Positions 8,430 to 21,902 are shown, counted from the stretch's first letter. The stretch is DNA of 64,000 bases from Astragalus membranaceus (GCA_039519185.1 CM076847.1:27773251-27837250); one strand, 5' to 3'. Made by a program: numbers and translations. Notes: generated by a model from the letters alone, not told the origin.

Positions 8430-11400
8430 TGTAACACCCCTTTTCTACCCAGTAATTATTTAAAAAAATCAGAGTTACAAAAATTCATTATTCCATACTT
8501 CGAAAAGAGATGTCACACATTCATCGATAACCAAAACGTCACATACGATATATAACACTTTGTCAAAAATAGATCACCACGCAGCGGAATTAGAAATAAG
8601 TTTCAAAACATAAAATCATAACATCCTGAATGGACTCCAAACAAATAAAAGGCAACAGCCAAAGTCAAGCGTTCATTCCCCCCCTGAGTGTTACATATCA
8701 AAGCAAAGGACACCGACTCAGACTAGCGAAGGTAGCTAAGCCTTCACTCGCGATCACCTGCACGTTACCGCATAGGGGTAACATTCAAACAGAAGGGGTG
8801 AGATATCTTCAATATAATAGCGTAAATGATAGGAATTATGCTAGAATATGACAACTATATCTACCACTCCATTACACACATCGAATTATAAACACACGTC
8901 AAATTGTAAACACCACAATCAGTCACCAAATGTCGTGATAATGCATGAATGCAACCCACACCGACGGGCATATGCATGTGGTACCAAATCACCGAAAGTT
9001 TTGCCTGTAAATAGAGGCGTCACCAAAATTGAGAGCTTTCACACCCGGCTCACCAATTAGAAAAATTGAGCTTTCACACTCGGGTCACTAGTTTTAGAAA
9101 AAATTGAGCTTTCACACCCAGCTCCAAGACCAAAGGCCTTCACCGAAATAAATGCGTATGCTGTATGCGACACCATGAAGGCACACAGACAATCATCAAA
9201 AAGTAGTCACAATGTGACACACCAAAATCAATCACCGAATATCACCAAAATTGGGCTATCACACCTAGCCCAACGACACCGAAACATCACAATACCCGAA
9301 ACAATGGGACACCAATATTTGGAGCCTTCACACCTAGCTCAAACAGCACCAAGACACCAAGATGACAACAATTTTTCAAAATATTTGGGACGACGACAAT
9401 TTTCCAAAATATTTGAGACGCGACAATTTTTCTTTCAAGAACAACAACATTTAACGGTTAAGCCAACGGCTAACAATTTCCAGGAAAATAGATGACTTTG
9501 CCTCAAATTAGAATTCAGCTAGGCCTCTGAATAAGCTTTCCAAAACATTTTGAAACGTCTCAATCGGACTCCCGGATCAAAAGATATTGCAAAAACAAAA
9601 TCAGTAACAGTGACAGTGAAACAGTGACAGCAAAACCAAACAGTGCAGGAAATGGCTCCCTTGCTGCCCAGACAGCCCAGAACACAACAGAAAATGCAAC
9701 ATGGCACAGGAATTGGTGCCTTGGCGCCCAGGCACCTGCAGCACAAAACGCAACACAGAATAGGAACACGCACCAGACACGGGAACAGAGCCCATGGCTC
9801 CCATGGCGCCCCTGCGCCAAGACACAACAACGCACACACGCACACAGGAACACGGCGCCCACACACAAGGCGCCAGAAACAGCAACAACAACAATCCTGG
9901 AAATGGCGCCCAGCACCAGGGCCCCAAAAACAGCATCACACCAAATTCATCAAAACACCACATATGCAATCATATCACCAATTTAGTTCATCAATTCTTA
10001 ACCACCAATGTCAATTATCATGAATTGTCAATCACAACACCATACAACAATTAATCTAACACTTAGCATGCAATTCGTGATAACAACAATGAACACCAAT
10101 TTTTAGAGTTACAACAACCACCAACAAGCCAATATTTCAATCAACATAGTTATGATTCAACTATCATCAAACCAAACATCAAAATCAAGCAAGAGGTATC
10201 ATAGGACCTATTCCCACATAACCCCATCATAAAACCCCATTATAAGGAAGAACCCCACCCTTACCTGATATCAAAGTATATTCCAACAACGAATCGACGA
10301 AGAGAAATCACGAGCTCCTGAACATGATATAATTCCAACAGGACTGTGTGTGACTCGAATGCATACCCTTATGTAACAACAACAAAGATGGTCCAAAAAT
10401 CATATACTAAAAATATTAAATTATATAAAACATATATTATATATATACACCATCTTCAACAAAATACATTTTTTTCTTCAGTATAATATAATATATTTTT
10501 TTTTTCCAAGAATACGGATACAGATAGCCATTCCATGCCATTCAAAATATTGTAAAAATATATGCCATAACAATAACATATTAATTATTGAAGAGCATGA
10601 TTGTAATTATAATAACGATAAAGCAATGATATTATAGCATGCTCACCAAACTAAAACGTAAGCTTACATCTTTGACGCTATTGCTCCAAATTGATACTGG
10701 GTGAGCATGTTCTGAGGCGTAAACAAGAGAGCGTGGAAAGAGGTGTGGTTGCGGAAGCCCAATCTAGTTCGGAGCACAGTAGTTCAGTGCTTGGCCGGAG
10801 TGGTAGCAGATTGAAAGGGTTCATGGAGACGCTTGCGATGGAGAGAAGGGAACTCCCGGTGGTGTTTCGGTATAGCCAAAAATGGCGGATTAAAAACGCG
10901 ACCACAATCGAAGAAACCGAGGCCATATTCGAAATCAGTGGTGGATTTCGAGTTGGACTGTGAAGTTTGGGACTTGGCCATGGCTTGGGTGTGGAGAACG
11001 AAAAGGATGAAGAAAGCCATAGGGGTTTTGCTGTTTCTGCGTAAAATAGCGCTTCTATGCTGAGAAAGGAGAAGAAAGTGCACTGGGTCGGGTCTGGGTC
11101 AAAATTTGTGGCCTGCGTGTTTTAATTGGGCTAGGCGCTGGGCTGCACTGCTGGAAGGGTTTTAAGTTGCAGGGGTGCGCAAGTAGCGAACAGAAGGGGT
11201 TGTATACGAGTAGTAAGACCCAAAATCAACTTTAAATCATTTTTAAAAGCTCAATTTAACTACAACTATTATTTTAGTACACTAATAGTCCAGAATAATT
11301 TTTAGAATACATAACTACTAAAATACTAGTATTTATAAAAATGAAATAATTATATAATAAAAACTATAAAATATCGGTAGCATATAAAAAAATACATTAA

Positions 11401-11522
11401 ATAGGATTTCAACCAATTTTAATAACTCAAATACAAAATAATTTAATCTTATCAATTCAAGATAATTCATAAAACAAGCACATACTACACTAATCACAAC
11501 GCACGAAAATCGGGGTGTTACA
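8430..11522 (-). repeat. Tekay-like LTR B (3093 bp)
   Basis: Bounded by TGTAACACCCC (8430) and GGGGTGTTACA (ending 11522); as the 3' LTR of the unit 16356-8430 it directly follows a polypurine tract (11523-11540). It contains the CTCACCC/TGCAGGT block (about 8755-8805), a GGCGCC-rich island (9655-9910), the CGGGAGTCCG block (about 9515-9610), a microsatellite-like AT stretch (10380-10510) and an ORF-bearing leader (10784-11083). Confidence 0.9.
10784..11083 (-). CDS. Small ORF in the LTR leader, copy B (unknown)
   Basis: 99-codon minus-strand ORF in the 5' part of LTR B, with a second copy at 15618-15917. I do not recognise it. An internal Met (residue 22) begins MAFFILFVLHTQAMA, which would look like a short secretory signal. 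The rest is polar, with KSQTSQSNSKSTTDFEYG and a C-terminal basic stretch. The leader of the other Tekay-like LTRs here is purine-rich and has no such ORF, so this may be a captured host exon or simply a chance ORF. No evidence of expression. Confidence 0.25.
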   Translation of the reverse strand: MHFLLLSQHRSAILRRNSKTPMAFFILFVLHTQAMAKSQTSQSNSKSTTDFEYGLGFFDCGRVFNPPFLAIPKHHREFPSLHRKRLHEPFQSATTPAKH

Positions 11523-13266
11523 ACTCAACCCCCCTAAAAAAAAAATTTCGTCCTCGAAATTTCCGTCAAAAATCAGTGAGATCGAAATTAAATCCAGTTC
11601 TTATTCCTAGTTGCCGTTAAGGTCCTTTTGTATACCGAACAACAAACGACACACACACCTCTACCTTTTTACTCCTAAATCAATATTCTACTCTCAAGGT
11701 CCCTAAAGTTTTACTCGACTACCCAACCACGACAATCCACTATTAGGATACTATACTCTTAGTGACAATTGTTATGGGTTAACTCCACTAATTAATTCCA
11801 ATATCTTAAAGGTTATTTTATCTCTCATACAAAAAAATTGATCTACTTCTCACAATAATAAATTATCCATACAAAACTTAATAAAAGCCGCATTTTCTTA
11901 AATCTTTCCAACAAAGGCGTGGTTTTGTTACTCTTGTGAGTCTCAACTTAAGGTTCGAATTCTCACCTCTTACGTCCCTCAACTATTTACTTCGATTCTA
12001 TACACAAAACACTACTAGTGGTTCGGCAAGTACATGAGCACTAAATCTACAATTAAGATAAATTCCTATCTTAGAAGGCTACACATAGAATCACACATAA
12101 ACATTCATAAAACGCATGATTATCTATAACTTAAGAGTCAACAAAAAGGTAATTATAGTGAAACTCGCAAATGACTCTTAGACAGCATATCATAATTAAA
12201 TTCTCAGTTCATGCTAATTTAAACATTGTTCTAGAACCTAATGACCTAACCATGCTAACTGAGGCAACTCGGTAAAACAAACACGAAAGCAAGGAATTAA
12301 GCATGTAGGTATCGTTTTCAATCTTTCTATCCAAAAGACTTATCTAACATGTGGTTTTACTATTTTTTGTGGAAAATAAAACGGAACATGTAATTCTACG
12401 AAGACAATTATTTGTATAACATAGAGTATCAACAGAATACAAGTGCAAGGTACAAGGTTTAATTTACTCTAGCTGTTCTATATCATATATCATGGTTGTG
12501 TATTGGATGAGAGAAGAATAGAGAAATTCATATTCCAAACAAACAAAGAAAACAGTTACTGCCAGTACATTTCAATATCATAGAACGAACAACGAGTAAA
12601 TCATAGTTTTGTAAAACAAATTAGAGAACACAAGAAAACAACTCAATCTTAATAAGGTTGATACTACTACATTGGAAGTTGCAAATTCAGCATTAAAATT
12701 CTACTTGAAGGAGCCAAGTGATCTATAATGGTCCTAGTTTCTTATTAGAATGAAATAAGAATCATGCATAGACAATTTACTTATACAATGCACATATTTA
12801 ATCTTATTAACTCACTTAGAACACCTCACACAATTAATTAAACTATTTCTTTAATTTACGAGCACTTACAATAATCTGTTATAAGGAAATGAATTTCCAA
12901 TTATTTAAGGTAATATAACTACAATCTTTCAAATTTATAAGTAGCAAGAAATTCAAACATAGCAATTCAATAAAGCACTTTGTCAGTCATGCGCGAACTC
13001 AGGGCACACAACACCAATAATTTTATGACAACTACAATGTCAAATCCTAGAAGCTCGGACTAATGAAGTCAGAATTCAGAGAACAACAAATACAAAAAAG
13101 GAAAATCACAGAGTTCACACAGAGAAAACAAAATAGACACATAACACACGGCCTGAGCCATAGCCGCCAAAGCAGCTAGATATAATTGACAACACACCAC
13201 TGTCAATTGACAGTACGACTAGACAACTTGGCCGGACAGACCAAACTTTTGCTCTGATACCACTAA
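11523..13266 (-). other. Complete internal region of the Tekay-like element, non-coding
   Basis: Lies between the two LTRs. On the minus strand it starts with the primer site (13251-13262), then the leader motif (13215-13242), and ends with the hairpin-like ATTTCG-AGGA-CGAAAT (11545-11560) followed by a purine-rich tract against the LTR (11523-11540). There is no gag, protease, RT or integrase similarity and no ORF worth calling. Confidence 0.85.
13251..13262 (-). promoter_or_regulatory. Primer binding site, tRNA-iMet type
   Basis: The minus strand reads TGGTATCAGAGC just inside LTR A; the duplicate of the site at 8414. Confidence 0.9.
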
Positions 13267-16200
13267 TGTAACACCCCTTTTCTACCCAGTAATTATTTAA
13301 AAAAATCAGAGTTACAAAAATTCATTATTCCATACTTCGAAAAGAGATGTCACACATTCATCGATAACCAAAACGTCACATACGATATATAACACTTTGT
13401 CAAAAATAGATCACCACGCAGCGGAATTAGAAATAAGTTTCAAAACATAAAATCATAACATCCTGAATGGACTCCAAACAAATAAAAGGCAACAGCCAAA
13501 GTCTAGCGTTCATTCCCCCCCTGAGTGTTACATATCAAAGCAAAGGACACCGACTCAGACTAGCGAAGGTAGCTAATCCTTCACTCGCGATCACCTGCAC
13601 GTTACCGCATAGGGGTAACATTCAAACAGAAGGGGTGAGATATCTTCAATATAATAGCGTAAATGATAGGAATTATGCTAGAATATGACAACTATATCTA
13701 CCACTCCATTACACACATCGAATTATAAACACACGTCAAATTGTAAACACCACAATCAGTCACCAAATGTCGTGATAATGCATGAATGCAACCCACACCG
13801 ACGGGCATATGCATGTGGTACCAAATCACCGAAAGTCTTGCCTGTAAATAGAGGCGTCACCAAAATTGAGAGCTTTCACACCCGGCTCACCAATTAGAAA
13901 AATTGAGCTTTCACACCCGGCTCACTAGTTTTAGAAAAAATTGAGCTTCCACACCCAGCTCCAAGACCAAAGGCCTTTACCGAAATAAATGCGTATGCTG
14001 TATGCGACACCATGAATGCACACAGACAATCATCAAAAATTAGTCACAATGTGACACGCCAAAATCAATCACCGAATATCACCAAAATTGGGCTTTCACA
14101 CCTAGCCCAACGACACCGAAACATCACAATACCCGAAACAACGGGACACCAAGATTTGGAGCCTTCACACCTAGCTCAAACAGCACCAAGACACCGAGAT
14201 GACAACAATTTTCCAAAATATTTGGGACGACGACTATTTTCCAAAATATTTGAGACGCGACAATTTTTCTTTCAAGAACAGCAACATTTAAAGGTTAAGC
14301 CAACAGCTAACAATTTCCAGGAAAATAGATCACTTTGCCTCAAATTAGAATATTCAGCTAGGCCTCTGAATAAGCTTTCCAAAACACTTTGAAACGTCTC
14401 AATCGGACTCCCGGATCAAAAGATATTGCAAAAACAAAATCAGTAACAGTGACAGTGAAACAGTGACAGCAAAACCAAACAGTGCAGGAAATGGCGCCCT
14501 TGGCGCCCATACAGCCCAGAACACAACAGAAAACGCAACATGGCACAAGAATTGGCGCCCTTGGCGCCCAAGCACCTGCAGCACAAAACGCAACACAGAA
14601 TAGGAACACGCACCAGACACGGGAACAGCGCCCATGGCGCCCCTGTGCCAAGACACAGCAACGCACACACGCACACTGGCACACGGTGCCCACACACAGG
14701 GCGCCAGAAACAGCAACAACAACAATCCTGGAAATGGCGCCCAGCACCAGGGCCCCAAAAACAGAATCACACCAAATTCATCAAAACACCACATATGCAA
14801 TCATATCACCAATTTAGTTCATCAATTCTTAACCACCAATGTCAATTATCATGAATTGTCAATCACAACACCATACAACAATTAATCGAACACTTAGCAT
14901 GCAATTCGTGATAACAACAACGAACACCAATTTTTAGAGTTACAACAACCACCAACAAGCCAATATTTCAATCAACATAGTTATGATTCAACTATCATCA
15001 AACCAAACATCAAAATCAAGCAAGAGGTATCATATGACCTATTCCCACATAACCCCATCATAAAACCCCATTATAAGGAAGAACCCCACCCTTACCTGAT
15101 ATCGAAGTATATTCCAACAACGAATCGACGAAGAGAAATCACGAGCTCCTGAACATGATATAATTCCAACAGGACTGTGTGTGACTCCAATACATACCCT
15201 TATGTAACAACAACAACAAAGATGGTCCAAAAATCATATACTAAAAATATTAAATTATAAAAAACATTTATTATATATATACACCATCTTCAACAAAATA
15301 CATTTTTTTCTTCAATATAATATAATATATATTTTTTTTCCAAGAATACGGATACAGATAGCCATTCCATGCCATTCAAAATATTGTAAAAATATATGCC
15401 ATAACAATAACATATTAATTATTGAAGAGCATGATTGTAATTATAATAACGATAAAGCAATGATATTATAGCATGCTCACCAAACTAAAACGTAAGCTTA
15501 CATCTTTGACGCTATTGCTCCAAATTGATACTGGGTGAGCATGTTCTGAGGCGTAAACAAGAGAGCGTGGAAAGAGGTGTGGTTGCGGAAGCCCAATCTA
15601 GTTCGGAGCACAGTAGTTCAGTGCTTGGCCGGAGTGGTAGCAGATTGAAAGGGTTCATGGAGACGCTTGCGATGGAGAGAAGGGAACTCCCGGTGGTGTT
15701 TCGGTATAGCCAAAAATGGCGGATTAAAAACGCGACCACAATCGAAGAAACCGAGGCCATATTCGAAATCAGTGGTGGATTTCGAGTTGGACTGTGAAGT
15801 TTGGGACTTGGCCATGGCTTGGGTGTGGAGAACGAAAAGGATGAAGAAAGCCATAGGGGTTTTGCTGTTTCTGCGTAAAACAGCGCTTCTATGCTGAGGA
15901 AGGAGAAGAAAGAGCACTGGGTCGGGTCTGGGTCAAAATTTGTGGCCTGCGTGTTTTAATTGGGCTAGGCGCTGGGCTGCACTGCTGGAAGGGTTTTAAG
16001 TTGCAGGGGTGCGCAAGTAGCGAACAGAAGGGGTTGTATACGAGTAGTAAGACCCAAAATCAACTTTAAATCATTTTTAAAAGCTCAATTTAACTACAAC
16101 TATTATTTTAGTACACTAATAGTCCAGAATAATTTTTAGAATACATAACTACTAAAATACTAGTATTTATAAAAATGAAATAATTTTATAATAAAAACTA

Positions 16201-16356
16201 TATAATATCGGTAGCATATAAAAAAATACATTACATAGGATTTCAACCAATTTTAATAACTCAAATACAAAATAATTTAATCTTATCAATTCAAGATAAT
16301 TCATAAAACAAGCACATACTACACTAATCACAACGCACGAAAATCGGGGTGTTACA
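13267..16356 (-). repeat. Tekay-like LTR A (3090 bp)
   Basis: Same family as LTR B, bounded by TGTAACACCCC (13267) and GGGGTGTTACA (16356). It differs by scattered substitutions and a few small indels, for example 12 bp missing near 14625 in the GGCGCC island. It functions as the 5' LTR. Its outer end abuts the protease part of a Tat polyprotein. Confidence 0.9.
15618..15917 (-). CDS. Small ORF in the LTR leader, copy A (unknown)
   Basis: Second copy of the 99-codon ORF at 10784-11083, with few differences, all near the N-terminus. Preservation of the frame in both LTRs is weak evidence of coding, since the LTRs are similar overall. Confidence 0.25.
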   Translation of the reverse strand: MLFLLLPQHRSAVLRRNSKTPMAFFILFVLHTQAMAKSQTSQSNSKSTTDFEYGLGFFDCGRVFNPPFLAIPKHHREFPSLHRKRLHEPFQSATTPAKH

Positions 16357-16932
16357 GCGGACATGGTGAAGCACTTAAAGCCACTGTACATCAAAGCCCA
16401 TCTGAACGGAAAGCTCTTGAACAGGGTATTCGTAGATGGTGGGGCTGTATTGAACATCATGTCGATGGCTATAATGAAGAAGCTCAGAAAGAACACAGAT
16501 CTCATCCCAACCACCATGACTATGACTAGCTTCATGGGTCACCCCTCTCATGCCTTGGGTGTGTTGGTGGCCGATGTAACAGTTGGGTCAAAGGTAACGC
16601 GATCGACATTCTTTGTTATAGAAGGGAAGCCATCGTATGTCGTAATCCTTGGCAAGGATTAGATTCATACAAGTGAATGTGTTCCCTATACGCTACACCA
16701 AAAACTGATGATATGGATTGGTGATAAGGTGGAAATAGTGGAGGCTGATCCAAACCCCTTCCCTGCTAAGGTTAAGATGTTTGAGGCCATCTTCTACTCT
16801 CCTCATATGTGTTTCATCACGATACCAAGGGGCTATGAGGAAGGAGGGATGGAATCATGCGAGTGGACAAGGGAAGGGTTCGGACTTAAAATGTTGGCCA
16901 ATCCACGACCTATCAAGAAGTCTGACGATTGA
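16357..16932 (+). pseudogene. Retropepsin (aspartic protease) part of Tat pol
   Basis: Polyprotein-processing aspartic protease. The active-site motif FVDGGA (about 16429-16446) sits in the usual context (LNGKLLNRV before, NIMS after) and a typical ILGKDWIH-like motif follows about 75 residues later. The frame starts directly at the junction with the Tekay-like LTR, so the N-terminal part is lost. A frame change at about 16660 leads to a second stretch (16708-16932) beginning IWIGDKVEIVEADPNPF, the usual linker between protease and RT. Confidence 0.75.
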
Positions 16933-17828
16933 TATCCAACCAGAGCTGCAGAGCCTACTAGACAGGCTACACCTTTTCCAGGTGGAGTCCAACATTGAGG
17001 AAGCTATGTTTGGTGCAGTGTATGAGGGGATGAGCTCCAAGAAGATCTGCACATGGGGGTATCAGATGACGCCGAAGCAGGAAAGTCAACAAATCCTCTT
17101 CATATTGAACCTTTCAAACAAAGGATTCCTACTTTTGAGGCTCAAGATCCTCTGATAGAAGTTAACCTGAGAACCGATTTGGAATCGAGGATGACCAGGA
17201 ATAGTGGTATGCTGAGTGTGCGTCAGAGGAACCAGGTGGTTGAACTGATAATGGATTACAAAGACTGCTTTGCATGGCATTACCATGAGATGCCCGATTT
17301 GGATAGAAAACTGGTGGAACATCGGTTGCCTATCAAAGACGGGTGCAAGCCTCGCAAACAGCCACCGAGGAGGTTCAATCCTCAGCTGATGCTACAAATC
17401 AAGGTTGAGGTGGAAAGGTTACTTTAGGCAGGGTTCATAAAAATCGCCAGTTATGTTGAATGGCTATCTACTATAGTGCCGGTAATAAAAAAAATGGTTA
17501 AGTGAGGATTTGTATTGATTATAGAAACCTGAACTTGGCCACACCGAAGGATGAGTATGGTATGCCAGTGGCCGACATGCTAGTCGATATAGCGGCTAAC
17601 AATGTTATCCTAACTTTTATGGATGGCTATTCTGGATACAACCTGATTTACGTGGCCGAGGCGGACACCCATAAGACATCCTTTAGGTGCCCCGGCTCCT
17701 TAGGCATCTATGAGTGGTTGGTCATGCCTTTTGGCCTCAAGAATGCAGAAGCCACTTATCAAAGGGAGATAAACGCAATCTTCCACGACTTAATCGGCAA
17801 GAGCATGGAAGTGTACATTGATGATGTG
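16933..17828 (+). pseudogene. Reverse transcriptase N-terminal part
   Basis: At 17053-17427 there is the pre-RT segment (LELIMDYKD-like, then CFAWHYHEMPDLD and RLPIKDGCKPRKQPPRRF). After an in-frame stop (17425-17427) and a frame change, 17502-17828 holds RT motifs: CIDYRNLN, ATPKDEYGMPVADML, a DGYSGYN motif and FRCPG. The catalytic YIDDV ends exactly at 17828, where the CACTA element is inserted. The enzyme would copy element RNA in particles, but this copy is dead. Confidence 0.85.
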
Positions 17829-18430
17829 CATTACCGGCGGGCGAATATTGTGCATTATCGGTGGGCGATATCCGACGGATTAAATCCGCTAGTAAATTAC
17901 CGACAGATTTTGGCAGTTACCGGCGGATTTGATCCCCCAGTAAATTACCGGGGGATTTTGCATCCATTTTCGGTGAATTGTAATCCCCTAGTAAATTACC
18001 GACGGATTTTTTCCTCTATTTCCGGCGGAATTGTATTTTGAAAAAAAAAATAAAAATACCGGGGCCGCCGGTAATTACACTCACTGGAGGAAAAATTACG
18101 TAATAAAAGAAAAAATGTAAAAAGAAATCCGCGGGTAATACCGGTTTCCGGCCCACATATCTGCTGATAAGAACCGGCTAAAATATCTGCCGGTAATTTG
18201 CACTTTTGGCGGATTTTTTTAAAATTCAAAAAACAAATATCCGCCGGTAATCAACACACTAAACTATCCGCCGGTATCAATCATTTCCGGCGGTTTGTTT
18301 TTGAAATTCGAATTTCAAAAAATCGGCCGGTAAGCACAATTTCCGGCGGATTTTCGTTTCGGGAATTGTATCAGTTTGGTCGGATCCGCCGATAAGAACC
18401 ATTTCTGGCGGATTTCTTTCGAATTTCAAA
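17829..18430 (+). repeat. Left subterminal repeats of the CACTA element
   Basis: About 20 diverged copies of TACCGGCGGATTT or its complement in both orientations. In En/Spm elements such motifs bind the TNPA protein. Confidence 0.85.
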
Positions 18431-18452
18431 AATATCGCCGTTTGAATCGGCT

Positions 18453-18454
<2 letters not shown>

Positions 18455-18519
<65 letters not shown>
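18455..18519. repeat. (AT)n microsatellite
   Basis: About 32 uninterrupted TA dinucleotides following the left subterminal region. ORFs made of Ile/Tyr repeats on both strands arise from it. Confidence 0.95.
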
Positions 18520-18522
<3 letters not shown>

Positions 18523-19770
18523 AGACATTCATACCTTCCGCACTCCCTACTCTCTCCACCCGAAAATCACTCCATTCTCTCCATTCTTTTCTAAACCGAA
18601 AACTACACTATTTCTCTCCATTCTTCTCTTGCTGCCCATTCTCCCCTATTCCTCTGTTCCTCAGTTCATCAGGCAGCATACAGGTATGATGCTTCCTTCC
18701 TCTTCCCTTCATATTTCTCTCCATTATCTTCTCTTGTTTAATTAATACTTCTGATATTATTTTGTTAGCAGTTCTTTGGATTCTCTTCTCTTGTTTAATT
18801 AATACTTCCGATATTATTTTGTTAGCGGTTTTTTGGATTTTGGTTGAAAATTGGAATCCAAAATTAGCGTCAAGTCAGAAACTTCTCTTCACTACTGGTT
18901 AGTTATCAACTTATAGATATTATTAGTATTTAGTACAAACTTATTTGATGTTGCTAGTTTATAAGTATTTGTTGAAAAAAATAGATAAATTTAATTTGTT
19001 GTATAGAAATTAGATTGTAATTAATATTAGTTGTTTATGTTTTTTTAAAAAATCAATACGAATTATTATATAATATAATTAGTTATTAAAATAAAAAAGT
19101 AAAAAGTAAAAAATAAATACGAATTATTATATATTAATAGTATTATATAAATATGAATTATTACATAATATAATATTATATAATATTATATAATACGAAT
19201 TAGTTATTACATTATTAATTATTTTGTATATCCATTTTTTTTAAAAATAGTCAATTATTAAGTATAATATAATATATAATGTGTTATTATTACTATAACT
19301 AATTATATTGAAATTATTTGAAAAAATTAAATAAATTAAATATGTTGTATAATTTTTAGATTAGATTGTAGTTAATATTTGCTGTTTATATTTTTTAGAT
19401 AAAGTAAATACGAATTATTAATATATATTTGTTAAAAAAGTAAAATTAAGATGATATAAAATGTTACTATTTACTAAAAACAAATTATATTGTAATTATT
19501 TTATTTATTTTATTAGTTTATTAATTAAAACATAACTAGAGTTAATTATTTAGTAACACATGAATAGAGTTATTAAATATTTATATAATGTGTTATATTT
19601 TGTGATATGAAATAATATTATGTGATATTAGAAATTATTAAGCATTATTAGATTATATTAAATATTAAAATTTGTATATATGGTCAAAAATAAAAATACA
19701 AATGTGTATTGTCCTAATACACATATATGATATATGTTGTGGTATATATATTAGGAACATCCACAAAAAA
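18520..19770 (+). other. 5' non-coding region of the CACTA transposase gene
   Basis: AT-rich, no ORF. A 57 bp tandem duplication (about 18728-18840; units start CTTGTTTAATTAATACTTC) lies in it. It probably holds the promoter and 5' leader or a first intron, but no clear TATA box can be chosen in such AT-rich sequence. Confidence 0.5.
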
Positions 19771-21902
19771 ATGGATCGTAGTTGGATGTTTGATCGAATG
19801 TATTCCGGAAGAGCTGGGTTGAAGCGACGTTTTGTGCAAAGAGTCGAAGAGTTTGTTCTTTTTGCTAAGCGTCAAAAAGAATTTGAGCGACAATGTGGAA
19901 TTAGATGTCCTTGCTCCAAATGTATGTTTCGATCTATCAAAAATGAAGGTGATGTTCGACTTGATTTGTATGATAATGGGTTTAAGCCAAATTATTGGAT
20001 ATGCACCCGTCATGGCGAGGTAGCAGCTGGAGTTCCTACGGTTGATAATGTTCTTGTCCATGTTGAAGGTCCCACATCAAGTCTAGTATTAGAAACTTGC
20101 ACATCAAGTAGATATCCAACGATTACGGGATATCAGCCATTTGATGTTGTTCAGGGGATGATATCTGATGCTGTCGGTGTAAATTTGGATTTCAAAGAAC
20201 CACAATATGATACTGAAGAAGTTCCAAACGAGGAAGCTCAGAGGTTTTATATGTTTTTGATCGAGACAAATAAACCATTATTTGAAGGATCTAAAGACTC
20301 TAAATTATCAACGTGTGTTCGGTTGTTAAGTCTTAAGTCTCAATTTAACGTTGCGGAATTGTGCCGCAGAGGACTTTTTCCCATTAGAGGACTTTTTCGC
20401 AAGGTTATTATGATGCTAAAAGATTGGTATCGAAGCTTGGCTTAAATTCCATAAGAATTGATTATTATGTGTCTGGTTGCATGATCTATTATAACAGTCA
20501 GTTTGGCATAATTGATGGAGAGTTGCTGCAATGCAAGTTTTGTCAAGAGCCACGATATCGTGTCAGTGAGAAAGGGACAAGCATAGGTAAACAAGTTCCA
20601 AGGAAAGCAATGTTCTATCTGCCGATTATATCAAGGCTGGAGAGGATGTTTACTTCAATGGAATCTGCAGGTAAAATGACTTGGCATTATGAAAATATAA
20701 ATAATTCTTGTGAATTACGTCATCCATCTGATGGTGAAGCTTGGAAGCATTTTTATCGTGTTCATCTAGCTTTTGCCAATGATCCACGCAATGTTCAGCT
20801 GGGTTTATGCTCTGATGGTTTAACACCATATATTCAAGTGTCAACAACACCATATTCTTGTTGGCCAGTCATGATGAGCGCGACATTGATGTGGACCATT
20901 AATGACTTTCCTGCATATGGAATGTTGTCTGGATAGGGGACACATAATAAGATGGCGTGTCCGATTTGCATGGTTGACACAAAGGCTTTTACTCTTAAAT
21001 ATGGAGGAAAAACCTCATGGTTTGACTCGCACTGTAGGTTTTTACCTAGTGATCATTCATATAGAAAGTCAAAATATGGATTCATCAAGGGGAATGTTGA
21101 AACAGCTGGACCTCTTCGTAGGCTGATACCAGAAGAAGTTTGGAACAGTGTCAAGGATATCCCTCCTGTGGAAGTCGTTGCGGATGTTGTTTCTCGTCCA
21201 GATGGATATGGACTATGGCATAATTGGACAAAAAAAAGTATTTTTTTGGGAACTTCCATATTGGAAAGATAATCTATTGAGACACAATCTCGATGTAATG
21301 CATATTGAAAAGAATTTCTTTGATAACATATTTAACACTGTTATGAACGTGAAAGGTAAAAAGAAAGACAATGAGAAGGCTAGGAAGGACATGGATCATT
21401 ACTGCTGGCGAAAGGATTTGTTGTCGGTTGAGCAAGCTAACGGTAGGACACTGAAACCCAAAGCCAATTATACTTTATCTACGGAGCAAGCGAAAGCAGT
21501 TTATCGGTGGATTTCTGAGTTGAAAATGTCAGACGGTTATTCTTCCAATTTAGCAAGATGTTCCGATGTGGATAATGGGAGGTTACATGGGATGAAGAGC
21601 CATGATTGTCATGTATTCATGGAGTGCTTACTTCCTATTGCCTTTAGTTCGTTGCCAACACACGTTTTGAATCCGCTCATTGAAATAAGTCAATACTTTA
21701 AGAATTTGTGTTTTGCAATGCTAAAAGCGGATGATCTTACAAAAATGGAACCAGACATCCACTTATCTTATGCAAGTTGGAGAGAATATTTCCGCCTGGT
21801 TTCTTTGATTTTACGGAGCATCTTCCTGTTCATCTCGCATTTGAAGCTAAACTTGGCGGGCCTGTCCAATACAGATGGATGTATCCGTTTGAAAGGTCAG
21901 TT

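Larger units (their letters stand above)
7512..16356 (-). mobile_element. Tekay-like non-coding LTR element in tandem (LTR-internal-LTR-partial internal)
   Basis: Read on the minus strand: LTR A (16356-13267), tRNA-iMet primer site, internal region (13266-11523), polypurine tract, LTR B (11522-8430), primer site again, then a truncated second internal region (8429-7512). Sequences 7512-11522 and 12349-16356 are close copies offset by 4837 bp. A second primer site beyond the 3' LTR shows this is a tandem array, most simply made by unequal LTR-LTR recombination and then truncated at 7512. The internal region is only 1744 bp and has no gag or pol, so the element is non-autonomous. The Tekay-like label rests on the LTR ends, the iMet primer site and the TTCGAGGACGAAAT block before the polypurine tract. 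Confidence 0.85.

Noticed and set aside
8630..9495. Small ORFs with near-identical copies at 13467-14392, as a gene family
   Set aside because: Both sets lie in the two LTRs of one tandem element; similarity follows from LTR duplication.
16357..16361. Target-site duplication for the tandem Tekay-like array (GCGGA against CTACA at 7507-7511)
   Set aside because: The two flanks do not match, so no duplication is claimed; one end of the array is truncated.
18277..18594. Ile/Tyr repeat ORFs, possible membrane peptide
   Set aside because: Translation of the (AT)n microsatellite.
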